A stretch of DNA of 22,599 bases from a virus. Shown here piece after piece: positions 1-7,004 of this stretch. The position numbers and the translations under genes are program-made. The first letter of the stretch is position 1. Every line of letters begins with the position of its first letter. A model generated the notes under the pieces. The model worked only from the letters and a program-made list of their open reading frames with translations. It was not told the origin of the DNA and ran no database searches. The stretch lies in the IMG/VR virus record IMGVR_UViG_3300017735_000113, positions 1 to 22,599 of that record. The stretch is one strand, 5' to 3'.

Positions 1-2
1 AC

Positions 3-281
3 TGTCCAGAATTTGTAAGTAATTTGACTAGATGGGCTGATATCATTCGTAAAACTTTTGCTGAAGGTGGTGTTGATGAAGTAATCTCTACTCGTCGCCT
101 TACTCATATCATTCGTGCTTTTTCAATTTTTGGAAACGAGATGAAGTCTATTACTGTTTGTCTTAATCGTTTTGATGAAGAAACCAAACAGTCATTCCTT
201 GATCTTTATGATAAAATCATGACACCTATGGATGATACGGATCAACAAAGTCAGACTATTGACGTATTCACTTACTCTTGA
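3..281 (+). CDS. cobS: CobS-like AAA+ ATPase, C-terminal part (5' end outside window)
   Basis: This reading frame is open from the left edge and ends at TGA 279-281, so only the last 92 or so residues are present. The text around ISTRRLTHIIRAFSIFG resembles the C-terminal part of the AAA+ ATPase annotated as CobS in many T4-like cyanophages (the MoxR/CobS group; the cellular homologue is a cobaltochelatase subunit). The Walker motifs would lie upstream of the window and cannot be checked. The tail after about residue 75 is acidic and polar. In related phages the role of this protein is unproven; a cobalamin-related or remodelling function is inferred from family only. The internal TTG at 24 is not taken as the start because the frame continues upstream of it. 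A sigma70-like promoter for the downstream genes lies inside its last codons. Confidence 0.6.
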   Translation, partial: CPEFVSNLTRWADIIRKTFAEGGVDEVISTRRLTHIIRAFSIFGNEMKSITVCLNRFDEETKQSFLDLYDKIMTPMDDTDQQSQTIDVFTYS

Positions 282-287
282 TATAAT
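259..287 (+). promoter_or_regulatory. sigma70-like promoter, TTGACG-17-TATAAT
   Basis: The -35 hexamer TTGACG is at 259-264 and the -10 hexamer TATAAT at 282-287, separated by 17 bases. It sits at the 3' end of the CobS-like gene, pointing into the gp45-gp44-gp62-regA cluster. Transcription would begin near 294, downstream of the ATG at 290, so it can serve the genes from 444 onward but not the 54-aa ORF from its own ATG. The match suggests host-polymerase (early) transcription of replication genes. Confidence 0.55.
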
Positions 288-289
288 AT

Positions 290-454
290 ATGGAGTTATC
301 TCTAACGGAAACGGAAGTGGAGAGTGTTTTAAGTGCTCTCCGATTGGGTGGTAATCCTGCCCTATATCAAAAACTTAAAATTGCAAACGACCTCATGAAA
401 AGGGGGTTACCATATAAAAAAATTCTCCGTGAACAATACGGTTATGTCATCTAA
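290..454 (+). CDS. small hypothetical protein, 54 aa
   Basis: ATG 290 opens a 54-codon frame, MELSLTETEVESVL..., ending in TAA 452-454 and overlapping the next gene by 11 bases. The protein is charged, with a predicted helical centre (ALYQKLKIANDLMKRG) and a Tyr-rich tail; no family is recognised. It fills the gap between the CobS-like gene and the DUF3310-like gene and runs in the same direction. No good Shine-Dalgarno precedes it, and the start lies only two bases after a TATAAT box. If that promoter is the main one, the mRNA would lack this ATG, so the ORF would rely on read-through from upstream. Confidence 0.55.
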   Translation: MELSLTETEVESVLSALRLGGNPALYQKLKIANDLMKRGLPYKKILREQYGYVI

Positions 455-737
455 ATTCAAATACGACGAGGAAAAACTTCTCAACGAACTGCAAGACTAC
501 ATTGCTTCAACATACAACCAACATTATTCTTCTGGAAATGCCAACATTCAAACGTTGGATCTGATTGAATCATGTGGAGACGCTGAGTCATTTTGCCGCA
601 GCAACATTCTAAAGTATGCTTCGCGGTATGATAAGAAAGGCACTGCTAGACGTGATATTATTAAGATCCTTCACTACGGCTTGCTCCTTCTTCACTTCTC
701 TGATAAATCTAAAACTACTGAACCCTATCCTCAATGA
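444..737 (+). CDS. DUF3310-like protein, 97 aa
   Basis: The start chosen is ATG 444 (MSSKFKYDEEK). A GTG at 429 would add five residues. The C-terminal half shows the DUF3310 pattern seen in many phages: a GDAESFCRSNILKYASRYDKKG stretch in which an N-x-x-KY-x-x-R-x-x-KG core is followed by RDIIKILHYGLLLLHF. The N-terminal half is predicted helical with a YYASxY-like tyrosine-rich region. DUF3310 has no firmly established activity, although some members are labelled nucleotide kinase in databases. The gene overlaps gp45 by ATGA (734-737), which suggests translational coupling to the sliding clamp and expression with replication genes. Confidence 0.6.
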   Translation: MSSKFKYDEEKLLNELQDYIASTYNQHYSSGNANIQTLDLIESCGDAESFCRSNILKYASRYDKKGTARRDIIKILHYGLLLLHFSDKSKTTEPYPQ

Positions 738-1399
738 ATATTTCCACGGAAACTCTAAATGTTTTGAAAAATTTTTCCAGTATTAGTCCATCGTTGGTGG
801 TAAAAACTGGTAGTATTCTTCGTACTATTTCTCCCATGAAAAATATTTACGCGAAGTTTACATCCACTGAAGTCTTTCAAAAAGACTTTGCTTTATATGA
901 TTTGAATGAGTTTCTTGGTGGTCTTTCGCTATTCAAGGATCCTGAGTTTGCATTTGATGAAACTCATATCAAAATCAAAAGTGGTCGATGTGAATCGATG
1001 TACTTCTATTCTGATGCAAGTGTAATTACTGCTCCACCAGAAAAAGATATTGATCTTCCATCTGAAGATGTTACTTTTCAATTGTCTGATGAAGATCTAA
1101 ATTCTCTTCTTAAAGCATCATCTGTCTACCAATTGCCAGATCTTTCTTTAATTGGTGATGGTCGTAAAATGAATCTGGTTGTTCGTGATAAATGTAACAA
1201 CGGTTCTAACGTTTATAATGTAGATGTTGGTGAAACCAGTTCTACATTTTGTTTCAATTTTAAAGTTGAAAATCTCAAAATTTTGCCAGGTGTGTACAAT
1301 GTAACTATCTCAAGTCCAAATCTTTCTGTGTTTAATCACACTCGACTTGACCTTTGCTACTGGATTGCACTTGAACCTGACTCCACTTATGAATCGTAA
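734..1399 (+). CDS. gp45: DNA polymerase sliding clamp, T4 gp45-like
   Basis: The protein has 221 aa against 228 in T4. It carries T4 gp45 landmarks: LKNFSSISPS near the N-terminus, the FALYDLNEFLGGLSLF stretch at about residues 54-69, and the C-terminal LEPDSTYES, equivalent to LEADSTHDF in T4. The family forms a trimeric ring on DNA that tethers the polymerase; in T4 it also links late transcription to replication through gp33 and gp55. It starts by ATGA overlap with the DUF3310-like gene and overlaps gp44 by 11 bases. The gp45-gp44-(two inserted genes)-gp62-regA order is inverted relative to T4, where regA-62-44-45 is the transcribed order. No anomaly is seen in the coding frame. Confidence 0.93.
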   Translation: MNISTETLNVLKNFSSISPSLVVKTGSILRTISPMKNIYAKFTSTEVFQKDFALYDLNEFLGGLSLFKDPEFAFDETHIKIKSGRCESMYFYSDASVITAPPEKDIDLPSEDVTFQLSDEDLNSLLKASSVYQLPDLSLIGDGRKMNLVVRDKCNNGSNVYNVDVGETSSTFCFNFKVENLKILPGVYNVTISSPNLSVFNHTRLDLCYWIALEPDSTYES

Positions 1400-2336
1400 A
1401 AATTTCCTTTGGGTTGAACAATATCGTCCTCAAAAAGTTGAGGACTGTATTCTTTCTGATGATGTAAAAAAAACCTTTCAGGAATTTATTGAAAAAGGAG
1501 AGATCCCCAATCTTCTTCTTTGTGGTCCTGCAGGTATTGGAAAAACTACAATTGCGAAAGCACTTTGTACTGAACTTGGGGTAGACTCTTATGTAATTAA
1601 TGGATCCGATGAAGGAAGATTTCTTGACACAGTGCGAAACCAGGCAAAGAACTTTGCTTCGACCGTATCACTTCAAGGACATGGTAAACCAAAAGTCATC
1701 ATTATTGACGAAGCTGATAACACAACCAACGATGTACAACTCTTACTTCGGGCGAATATTGAGGCGTTTCATAGCAACTGTCGATTCATCTTCACCTGCA
1801 ACTACAAAAACAAAATCATTGAACCACTCCATTCAAGATGCGCCGTCTTTGACTTTTCTTTCAAAGGAAGAGAAAGAGCTACTGTTGCATCAAAATTCTT
1901 TACGAGAGTCACGAAAATCCTTCGTGAAGAAGAAGTTGAGTTTGATCCCAAGGTTGTTGCAGAAGTTGTCCAAAACTATTTCCCAGATTTCAGAAGAACG
2001 TTAAATGAATTGCAGAGATATTCTGCATGTGGAAATATTGATACTGGTATTCTGACTTCAATGTCTGAAGTCAATCTAACTGGTCTTATTGATTCTTTGA
2101 AAACTAAAAATTTTGCTGGTGTTCGTAAATGGGTTGTTGATAACTTAGACAATGATGTGACTGTTGTAATCCGTAAAGTTTATGACGCACTTTATAATGC
2201 ACTTGAACCTATGTCTGTTCCACAGGCTGTTTTGATTCTTGCTAAATATCAGTATCAGGCTGCATTTGCTGCAGATCAAGAGATTAATACTCTTGCATGT
2301 TTTACAGAATTGATGTGTGATTGTAAATTTAAATGA
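1389..2336 (+). CDS. gp44: clamp loader large subunit, T4 gp44-like AAA+ ATPase
   Basis: ATG 1389 (MNRKNFLWVEQYRP) gives 315 aa, matching the 319 aa of T4 gp44; upstream starts in this frame lie inside gp45 and are not needed. Walker A is GPAGIGKT at residues 46-53, Walker B is VIIIDEAD at 103-110, and the SRC motif that supplies the arginine finger is at 149-151. The region after about residue 200 has the FPDFRRTLNELQRYS box shared with T4. It is the ATPase subunit that, with gp62, opens and loads the gp45 ring. It overlaps gp45 by 11 bases and the next gene by ATGA, so clamp, loader and the inserted gene are probably co-translated. Confidence 0.94.
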   Translation: MNRKNFLWVEQYRPQKVEDCILSDDVKKTFQEFIEKGEIPNLLLCGPAGIGKTTIAKALCTELGVDSYVINGSDEGRFLDTVRNQAKNFASTVSLQGHGKPKVIIIDEADNTTNDVQLLLRANIEAFHSNCRFIFTCNYKNKIIEPLHSRCAVFDFSFKGRERATVASKFFTRVTKILREEEVEFDPKVVAEVVQNYFPDFRRTLNELQRYSACGNIDTGILTSMSEVNLTGLIDSLKTKNFAGVRKWVVDNLDNDVTVVIRKVYDALYNALEPMSVPQAVLILAKYQYQAAFAADQEINTLACFTELMCDCKFK

Positions 2337-3445
2337 TTCTTAATCCAGAAGATACCATATACGCATACGATAAGATCAAGGAAGCTTACGGTTCTATTAA
2401 CCGTATCGATGACTTCTTTCGTATGAAGAAGATGGAAAGAATTGATAAGATTCCTACTCCTCTTTTTGGTATGTCTCATGAAGATGATCTGTTCCAGGAT
2501 TTTTCTATGCATCCTGAAGACATGAATTTTCGTATTGTTCAACCAGATCACAGCACGTTTAATACTCTTCTGGAAATGACTGCATCATTTACCTACGAGG
2601 AAGCACCAGGTAAAGAGATGAAACTAATGATCCAGGAGACTACCACAGGCACCGCTGTGGGGTTCATCAAACTGGGTTCACCTATCATCAACTCTAAACC
2701 TCGTAACCAGTGGTTGGGAGGGGTGCCAGACCTTACCATTTTTAACAAGCGTGCTATCATGGGATTTATTATCGTTCCCACTCAACCGTTTGGGTTTAAT
2801 TATCTTGGTGGTAAACTTCTGTCTATGATTTGTTGTAGTCATGAAGTTCGTGAAATGCTAAATAAGAAGTACGACACAGAAATGTGTTTGTTTGAAACAA
2901 CATCGCTGTATGGTAATATCAAAGGAACAAGTCAATACGATGGACTAAAACCATACCTTCGTTATCGTGGAGATACAGAATCTAAATTTCTGTTGACTCT
3001 TCCAGACTTCATTTATCATGATTTGAGTAAGTGGTTTATTGAGAGAAACGGCGGTCCTTTGATTCACAAAGGTGCTTCAAGTCGTAAACTTAAGATTCAG
3101 ACTAAGATGATTTCTATCATCAAAAATTCTCTTAAACAACATAACCCAGATACATATACAGAGTTTGTTGCTTTCATCAAATCAAAACAAGATGTGACAA
3201 CACAGAAGCGTTTCTATATGTCTGACTATGGATATGAAAATTCTAGAGATGTCATTCTTGGTAAAACTGAAACACTAATTCCTAATAAACAAAATTTTGA
3301 CAAATTTTATTTGGAAAATATGGTACAATGGTGGAAACGAAAAGCTTCCAATCGTTACCAAAAACTTGTAAACGAAAATTATCTGAGAACAGATCTTGAA
3401 GTTTGGAATTCTAATACTATGAACACTATTGATATTATCAGATGA
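2333..3445 (+). CDS. DUF4338 (DruA)-like protein, 370 aa
   Basis: The middle of the protein (about 105-215) reads like the DUF4338 core known from DruA, the hallmark protein of Druantia anti-phage systems. In order there is a GTAVGFIKLGSP strand, a PRNQWLGG loop (RDxWIGW in the family), NKRAIMGFIIVPTQPFGFNYLGGKLL (the NxRFLILP...LAS segment), KKYDTEMCLFETTSLYGNIKGTSQYDG (the YG...LLETFVD...GTxY segment) and LRYRG. DUF4338 has no established biochemical activity. The gene is fused by ATGA overlaps to gp44 upstream and to the glycosyltransferase-like gene downstream, so it is a stable member of the replication operon rather than a stray cargo gene. The family call comes from motif order by eye and needs a profile search. 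An alternative is a cyanophage-specific family of unknown fold. Confidence 0.45.
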   Translation: MILNPEDTIYAYDKIKEAYGSINRIDDFFRMKKMERIDKIPTPLFGMSHEDDLFQDFSMHPEDMNFRIVQPDHSTFNTLLEMTASFTYEEAPGKEMKLMIQETTTGTAVGFIKLGSPIINSKPRNQWLGGVPDLTIFNKRAIMGFIIVPTQPFGFNYLGGKLLSMICCSHEVREMLNKKYDTEMCLFETTSLYGNIKGTSQYDGLKPYLRYRGDTESKFLLTLPDFIYHDLSKWFIERNGGPLIHKGASSRKLKIQTKMISIIKNSLKQHNPDTYTEFVAFIKSKQDVTTQKRFYMSDYGYENSRDVILGKTETLIPNKQNFDKFYLENMVQWWKRKASNRYQKLVNENYLRTDLEVWNSNTMNTIDIIR

Positions 3446-4785
3446 ATCTAACTTCTTTTTTATCCGATGGCGTAAATCGTAAAAAAACTATCCGTATACT
3501 TGTCTATCCCAATATTACATTTACAAAGGATCTGACAAAAGATAGTTATATTCAGGTAATCACTAATATGATTGCCGAACTTAATAATATCAGAGATGAC
3601 TTGTTCTTTTACCTAGTCCTACCTGAGTATTTGGAGTGTCTTGATTTTCCTAATACAAAGCAGTACTTCCTAAGAGTACCAACGTATCCTCCTACGATGC
3701 GTTCACACTTTGATGTGTTTGAGTTTAAAAAAATTGTTGGTCATGATATCGATATTGATCTTGTATTCTCACATCTTCCCGAACATACACATGATGTAAA
3801 AAATGTAATTAGCAATGTAACTCATCATAGTCCTGCATACTTTGGGTATTCTCATTGGTTTGACTTGGATGAAGTTGTTGCTTGGAGTCATCCAAGTTTC
3901 AATCAAAACTTGCTCGGTATTCTTGAGATGGATAGATGTTATATTAACACACAGTCTCAGAAAGATTTGGTTTTAAATCAAGCCACAAAAGTACTAAACA
4001 GAAATACAATTGAAACACTGGATGAAATTCTTACTGTACAACATCTAGGCGTTCGTAGGAAAGATATTAATCGATCTGTGGTGCCATATCGTAAGACAAT
4101 TGTATTCAATCATCGTCCAGAGACATATAAAGACTACAAAAATTTCATGTGTATCATGAAAGAACTTAGGAAACAACGTCAAGATTTTAATGTCTGGGTT
4201 CCTTTACTTGAAAAATCTTCCGAGAGTTGGATATCTACTGAAAAATTTGATAAGAAAGGATATTACAAAAAACTATCTGAGTGTTGTGTTGGATTTTCTC
4301 CCAAACAATTATATGGCGGATGGAGTGTTTCTACTACAGATGGTTTAATGAATGGTTGTCCATTCATCATGTATGATGCTGATTACTATCATGAACTAAA
4401 TCCTACTGCTGATTTCTTTTCTAACAATGGTGAAGCAATTACTTTGATGCATAAGTATCTTGATGATGCCACTTATCGTGCATCTAAGTCTGTTGAGTCT
4501 ATGAGTTATCTCGAAGATAATCTAATCTATGAAGATGAGATTGTGACAATGAGTGAACACATAGACTATATGATGTGTAGATTAAAAAGCACTGAAACTG
4601 AAGTTACTGAAAAACTTATAAATTTAATTCGGGAAAATGGTTTCATGACAAAAAAAGAATTGTTTGGTGAACACCTAGGATGGGGACGTGGAATTAAGTA
4701 TGGTCCTTATAGACGTGCCCTATTGAATCATCCAAACATTTATGATACACTATCACCCAACCCCGAATATTGCTGGATCGACTAA
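3442..4785 (+). CDS. GT-B-like glycosyltransferase with C-terminal winged-helix-like tail
   Basis: This 447-aa protein has two Rossmann-like halves. Residues 15-60 begin with KKTIRILVYPN and a run of hydrophobic strands. Residues 215-345 look like the donor-binding half of GT-B enzymes: KTIVFNHRPETYKDY, then CCVGFSPKQLYGGWSVSTTD and GLMNGCPFIMYDADYYHEL, where the Gly-Gly-x-Ser plus a downstream acidic patch resembles the GT4-type sugar-nucleotide site. Residues 385-447 form a separate small domain with an aromatic tail that could be a winged helix. The donor, the acceptor and even the GT family number cannot be read from the sequence. Its position between clamp-loader genes suggests, as inference only, action on DNA or on a replication-stage target. 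It is ATGA-coupled upstream, and its TAA shares a base with the gp62 start. Confidence 0.55.
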   Translation: MNLTSFLSDGVNRKKTIRILVYPNITFTKDLTKDSYIQVITNMIAELNNIRDDLFFYLVLPEYLECLDFPNTKQYFLRVPTYPPTMRSHFDVFEFKKIVGHDIDIDLVFSHLPEHTHDVKNVISNVTHHSPAYFGYSHWFDLDEVVAWSHPSFNQNLLGILEMDRCYINTQSQKDLVLNQATKVLNRNTIETLDEILTVQHLGVRRKDINRSVVPYRKTIVFNHRPETYKDYKNFMCIMKELRKQRQDFNVWVPLLEKSSESWISTEKFDKKGYYKKLSECCVGFSPKQLYGGWSVSTTDGLMNGCPFIMYDADYYHELNPTADFFSNNGEAITLMHKYLDDATYRASKSVESMSYLEDNLIYEDEIVTMSEHIDYMMCRLKSTETEVTEKLINLIRENGFMTKKELFGEHLGWGRGIKYGPYRRALLNHPNIYDTLSPNPEYCWID

Positions 4786-5165
4786 TGAAAGTAGAACTAA
4801 AAGACTGGTTGAACAGTATCAATACAACAAAGAAAAATCTTATTGATGAGGATCCAGATTTAAAATATCCTGCATATATTATAAACAGATGTATGTCTGG
4901 ACATTTGGATAGTATTCTTTTGGCTAATGAGATGAATATTAATAATCATCTTGATCCTAAGTTACAATATGACTTTTTTATAAATATTGTGAGACCAAAA
5001 AAACGCTATGCGCCTTGGTTGCGAAAAGATACAATCAATTCACTTGAATTGGTCAAGGAATATTATGGGTATAGTGACGAAAAGGCACGAATGGCTCTTA
5101 AGATTTTGACCGATGATCAACTTGAATACATCGCTAAAAAACTGGATCATGGAGGCAAAAGATGA
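4785..5165 (+). CDS. gp62: clamp loader small subunit, T4 gp62-like
   Basis: The start is ATG 4785 inside TAATG, giving 126 aa (MKVELKDWLNSINTTKKNL). A TTG further upstream lies in the previous gene and is not used. Cyanophage gp62 is shorter than T4 gp62 (187 aa) and has the same blocks: YPAYIINRCMSGHLDSILLANEMN, LDPKLQYDFFIN, RPKKRYAPW and YYGYSDEKARMAL. It has no ATPase motif, as expected, because gp62 is the non-catalytic subunit that bridges gp44 to the clamp. In T4 the 44 and 62 genes are adjacent and coupled; here two genes are inserted between them. It ends in ATGA with regA, as in T4 where regA and 62 are neighbours. Confidence 0.85.
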   Translation: MKVELKDWLNSINTTKKNLIDEDPDLKYPAYIINRCMSGHLDSILLANEMNINNHLDPKLQYDFFINIVRPKKRYAPWLRKDTINSLELVKEYYGYSDEKARMALKILTDDQLEYIAKKLDHGGKR

Positions 5166-5581
5166 GTGCTGAGATAGAGGTTAAATGGTCACCAGACCAA
5201 ATGGTTGAAGTTACTCTGAATGAACCAGATGATTTCTTAAAAGTCCGCGAGACTCTAACACGTATTGGAGTTGCATCTCGTAAAGAGAAAAAAATATTTC
5301 AATCCTGTCACATTTTACATAAACAGGGTAAATATTATATTGTTCATTTCAAAGAACTTTTTGCTTTGGATGGCAAAAGATCGAATCTCTTTGAAAATGA
5401 TGTTCAACGTAGAAACAGAGTCACTCAACTCCTACAGGATTGGGGTCTCGTAAATATTGTAGACGCTGAAAGAGTCCAGGACTCTGCACCTTTAAGTCAA
5501 ATAAAGGTATTGTCTTATAAAGACAAAGGAGACTGGACTCTTGAGAGTAAGTATAATATTGGTAAAAAGAAAACTAATTAA
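5162..5581 (+). CDS. regA: RegA translational repressor
   Basis: The protein has 139 aa. The core is close to T4 RegA: VEVTLNEPDDFLKVRETLTRIG, then FQSCHILHKQGKYYIVHFKELFALDG, RRNRVTQLLQDWGLVNIV and a YNIGKK end. RegA binds ribosome binding sites of early phage mRNAs, including its own, and blocks translation. The N-terminus is about ten residues longer than in T4 because the first residues (MSAEIEVKWSPDQ) precede the conserved strand. It begins by ATGA overlap with gp62. Its TAA overlaps the stop of the converging minus-strand gene by four bases, so there is no room for a separate terminator. Confidence 0.94.
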   Translation: MSAEIEVKWSPDQMVEVTLNEPDDFLKVRETLTRIGVASRKEKKIFQSCHILHKQGKYYIVHFKELFALDGKRSNLFENDVQRRNRVTQLLQDWGLVNIVDAERVQDSAPLSQIKVLSYKDKGDWTLESKYNIGKKKTN

Positions 5582-6159
5582 CAGTCGTTAAACACTGATC
5601 CAACTTGAGAACCAAGTGAAGATCCTGCCTTCTGACCTAGAAGCAATGCCCAACCACCTGCTAGCCATCCAACGTATGGGATACCCATTACAGCAGGAAC
5701 AGCAACACCAGCAGCGATAGCACTACCTGCCATTGCACCTTGTGACCGTGCTCCAGCGTCCGCCACGAGACACTCTGCTTCTTTTGCAGTTAACTTTCCC
5801 TCATCATCTGTTGCACCCCCTAGGTTGCGAGTGCCTTCACGGGTGAACTGATCTGTGCGCCATTCACGGCGACTCTCTGTGCCGCCACCAAAGAATCCTT
5901 TCTTGGTAACATCAGAAGATAATGATCTTTGTGATTCTAAAACCTTAGGATCATCAGCACGGAATTCAATTTCATAACCATCCTTACCTGCCTTAATTCT
6001 ATAAGAAGAATAAGGACCACGAGGAAGATTGAATGTAGGAGGTTGAACTACAGGTTCAGGTTCCTGTTTGAAAACATATCCAAGCAGACCTATATGTGCT
6101 ATAGCAAATATAGATCCTACAGCAATAGCAACCACCTTTACTGGTGAATTACTTTGCAT
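5578..6159 (-). CDS. membrane-anchored protein with glycine-zipper-like C-terminus, 193 aa
   Basis: ATG 6159 is chosen because GGAGAA lies just upstream; the frame extends 12 codons further but without a ribosome binding site. One membrane segment is at residues 8-29. It is followed by a proline-rich linker (EPEPVVQPP), a charged middle, and a Gly/Ala-rich tail at about 138-190 with small-residue repeats (GAMAGSAIAAGVAV, GSSLGSQVGSVF) of glycine-zipper style. Three cysteines include one at the very C-terminus. No enzyme motif is seen. It follows the holin-like gene by an 11-base overlap behind a late-type promoter, so a virion, envelope or lysis-stage role is possible but unproven. It resembles conserved hypothetical proteins of T4-like cyanophages. 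Confidence 0.65.
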   Translation of the reverse strand: MQSNSPVKVVAIAVGSIFAIAHIGLLGYVFKQEPEPVVQPPTFNLPRGPYSSYRIKAGKDGYEIEFRADDPKVLESQRSLSSDVTKKGFFGGGTESRREWRTDQFTREGTRNLGGATDDEGKLTAKEAECLVADAGARSQGAMAGSAIAAGVAVPAVMGIPYVGWLAGGWALLLGQKAGSSLGSQVGSVFNDC

Positions 6160-6433
6160 CTTTCTTCTCCAGTGTAGGTGCTTGCTTTGAATCATCCTTC
6201 TTCTTAGAAGGCATCACACCAAACGTAGCTAAAGTTCCAGTAAAAACACTGGCAATAAATGTGGGATCGATATTTTTTTGAGGAACGCCAGGAACAGTTA
6301 CATAATTAAGAGTCAGAATTGCTGCTGACCAACCAAGAATAATAACTCGGACGAGAGTTGATACACCCTCATCCGCCCACTCAAATTTGTTTTCCTTTTT
6401 GGCTTCCTCTTTCTTCTGGGTATTTGAGTCCAT
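6149..6433 (-). CDS. holin-like small membrane protein, 94 aa
   Basis: The layout is that of a class II holin: a charged N-terminus rich in Lys and Glu (residues 1-22), a first hydrophobic segment at about 24-45, a short turn with PGVPQKNIDP, a second hydrophobic segment at 58-74, and a strongly charged tail (PSKKKDDSK...). A T4-type late promoter candidate (ATAAATA on the minus strand, 6455-6461) lies 22 bases upstream of the start, which suits a lysis-stage gene. It overlaps the downstream 193-aa gene. No endolysin gene is seen in this window, so the holin reading rests on topology and timing alone. It could equally be another two-helix membrane protein. Confidence 0.5.
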   Translation of the reverse strand: MDSNTQKKEEAKKENKFEWADEGVSTLVRVIILGWSAAILTLNYVTVPGVPQKNIDPTFIASVFTGTLATFGVMPSKKKDDSKQAPTLEKKDAK

Positions 6434-6454
6434 GAGTAAAGAGTCAGGCTCTTC

Positions 6455-6464
6455 TATTTATTTA
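6455..6464 (-). promoter_or_regulatory. T4-type late promoter candidate (minus strand)
   Basis: On the minus strand the sequence reads AATTAAATAAATAG, which includes ATAAATA, the T4 late -10 element recognised by gp55 and gp33. It lies 22 bases from the ATG of the holin-like gene, the usual distance, and follows the stop of the 69-aa gene. No -35 box is needed for such promoters. Confidence 0.45.
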
Positions 6465-6465
6465 A

Positions 6466-6675
6466 TTATAATCTAATATTTAACCATGGAAAAATTGGAT
6501 CTATGACTCCAATAAGTCGAAGTAAACCCTCAGCAAAAAGTGCGAGAACAACCCAACCAACACACATACTGATAATTCCAGCATTACGATTATGTTTTCG
6601 TATGGCATCATCAATCATCTCCTGACATTTTTCTTCAGTAACATAGTGACTAGGTTTTATTTCATGCATCCTCAT
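6466..6675 (-). CDS. small membrane protein, 69 aa
   Basis: The frame starts at ATG 6675; an alternative ATG at 6669 would shorten it by two residues. The first half is hydrophilic (EIKPSHYVTEEKCQEMIDDAIRKHNRN). One long hydrophobic helix covers about residues 32-58 (AGIISMCVGWVVLALFAEGLLRLIGVI), followed by a short tail. This is a cytosolic head with a C-terminal membrane anchor. No function is recognised. It overlaps the 27-aa ORF upstream, so it appears to be the third gene of the minus-strand string that begins at 6912. Confidence 0.6.
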   Translation of the reverse strand: MRMHEIKPSHYVTEEKCQEMIDDAIRKHNRNAGIISMCVGWVVLALFAEGLLRLIGVIDPIFPWLNIRL

Positions 6676-6745
6676 TGTACCAAAAATCTTCCCAATCTTT
6701 AGCAGAATCAGTTACATCTTCTATTGTACGAGACTCTTCGTTCAT
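6662..6745 (-). CDS. micro-protein, 27 aa, acidic
   Basis: The frame MNEESRTIEDVTDSAKDWED... ends in TGA at 6662-6664. A GGAG motif lies 10 bases before the ATG, the ATG overlaps the stop of the 56-aa gene as ATGA, and the end overlaps the 69-aa gene. The peptide is acidic with a Trp/Tyr-rich end. No family is recognised. The linked arrangement, rather than the length, is the reason to list it. Confidence 0.4.
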   Translation of the reverse strand: MNEESRTIEDVTDSAKDWEDFWYNEDA

Positions 6746-6912
6746 TGGGAATATTCTCCAATCATATCTAAAATATCGTTTAAGGTTTGATTTGCAGCGT
6801 CTAGTTCGAGTTCGTTGTATTTTCCATATTTTCCATGACGATTGTAAACGTGATCTTTTAATTTGTAAACTCTTGCGAGCACATCAACTTTAGTCAAACT
6901 TCCACGTGGCAT
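6742..6912 (-). CDS. conserved small cyanophage protein, 56 aa
   Basis: ATG 6912 gives MPRGSLTKVDVLARVYKLKD..., which ends with NDILDMIGEYSQ. The pattern of LTKVDVLxRVYKLKDxxYNxxGKYG and a helical C-terminal half is one I recall from many T4-like cyanophages as an unnamed small protein. It is predicted soluble and helical, with a Lys/Asp-rich surface. It is the first gene of the minus-strand string; the hsp20 terminator lies just upstream, so its promoter must sit in the 30 bases between or further back. Function is unknown. Confidence 0.6.
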   Translation of the reverse strand: MPRGSLTKVDVLARVYKLKDHVYNRHGKYGKYNELELDAANQTLNDILDMIGEYSQ

Positions 6913-6940
6913 TACAATAACTTCAAGTAAACTATATATA

Positions 6941-6980
6941 AAAAAAAGACCCCTTCTGGTTTTTGCCAGGGGGGTCTTTT
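6941..6980 (-). terminator. strong, bidirectional-looking terminator after hsp20
   Basis: AAAAGACCCC (6944-6953) pairs with GGGGTCTTTT (6971-6980), and the inner CTGG pairs with CCAG. On the minus strand the stem is followed by seven or more T, so it should stop hsp20 transcripts. On the plus strand TCTTTT follows, which also gives partial activity. It separates hsp20 from the five-gene minus-strand string. Confidence 0.8.
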
Positions 6981-7004
6981 GTTGCGACGACGATATAAAA
7001 CTAT

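Noticed and set aside
1600-2004. 134-codon frame inside gp44 in another phase
   Set aside because: It is a shadow of gp44; the real frame has all AAA+ motifs and correct length.
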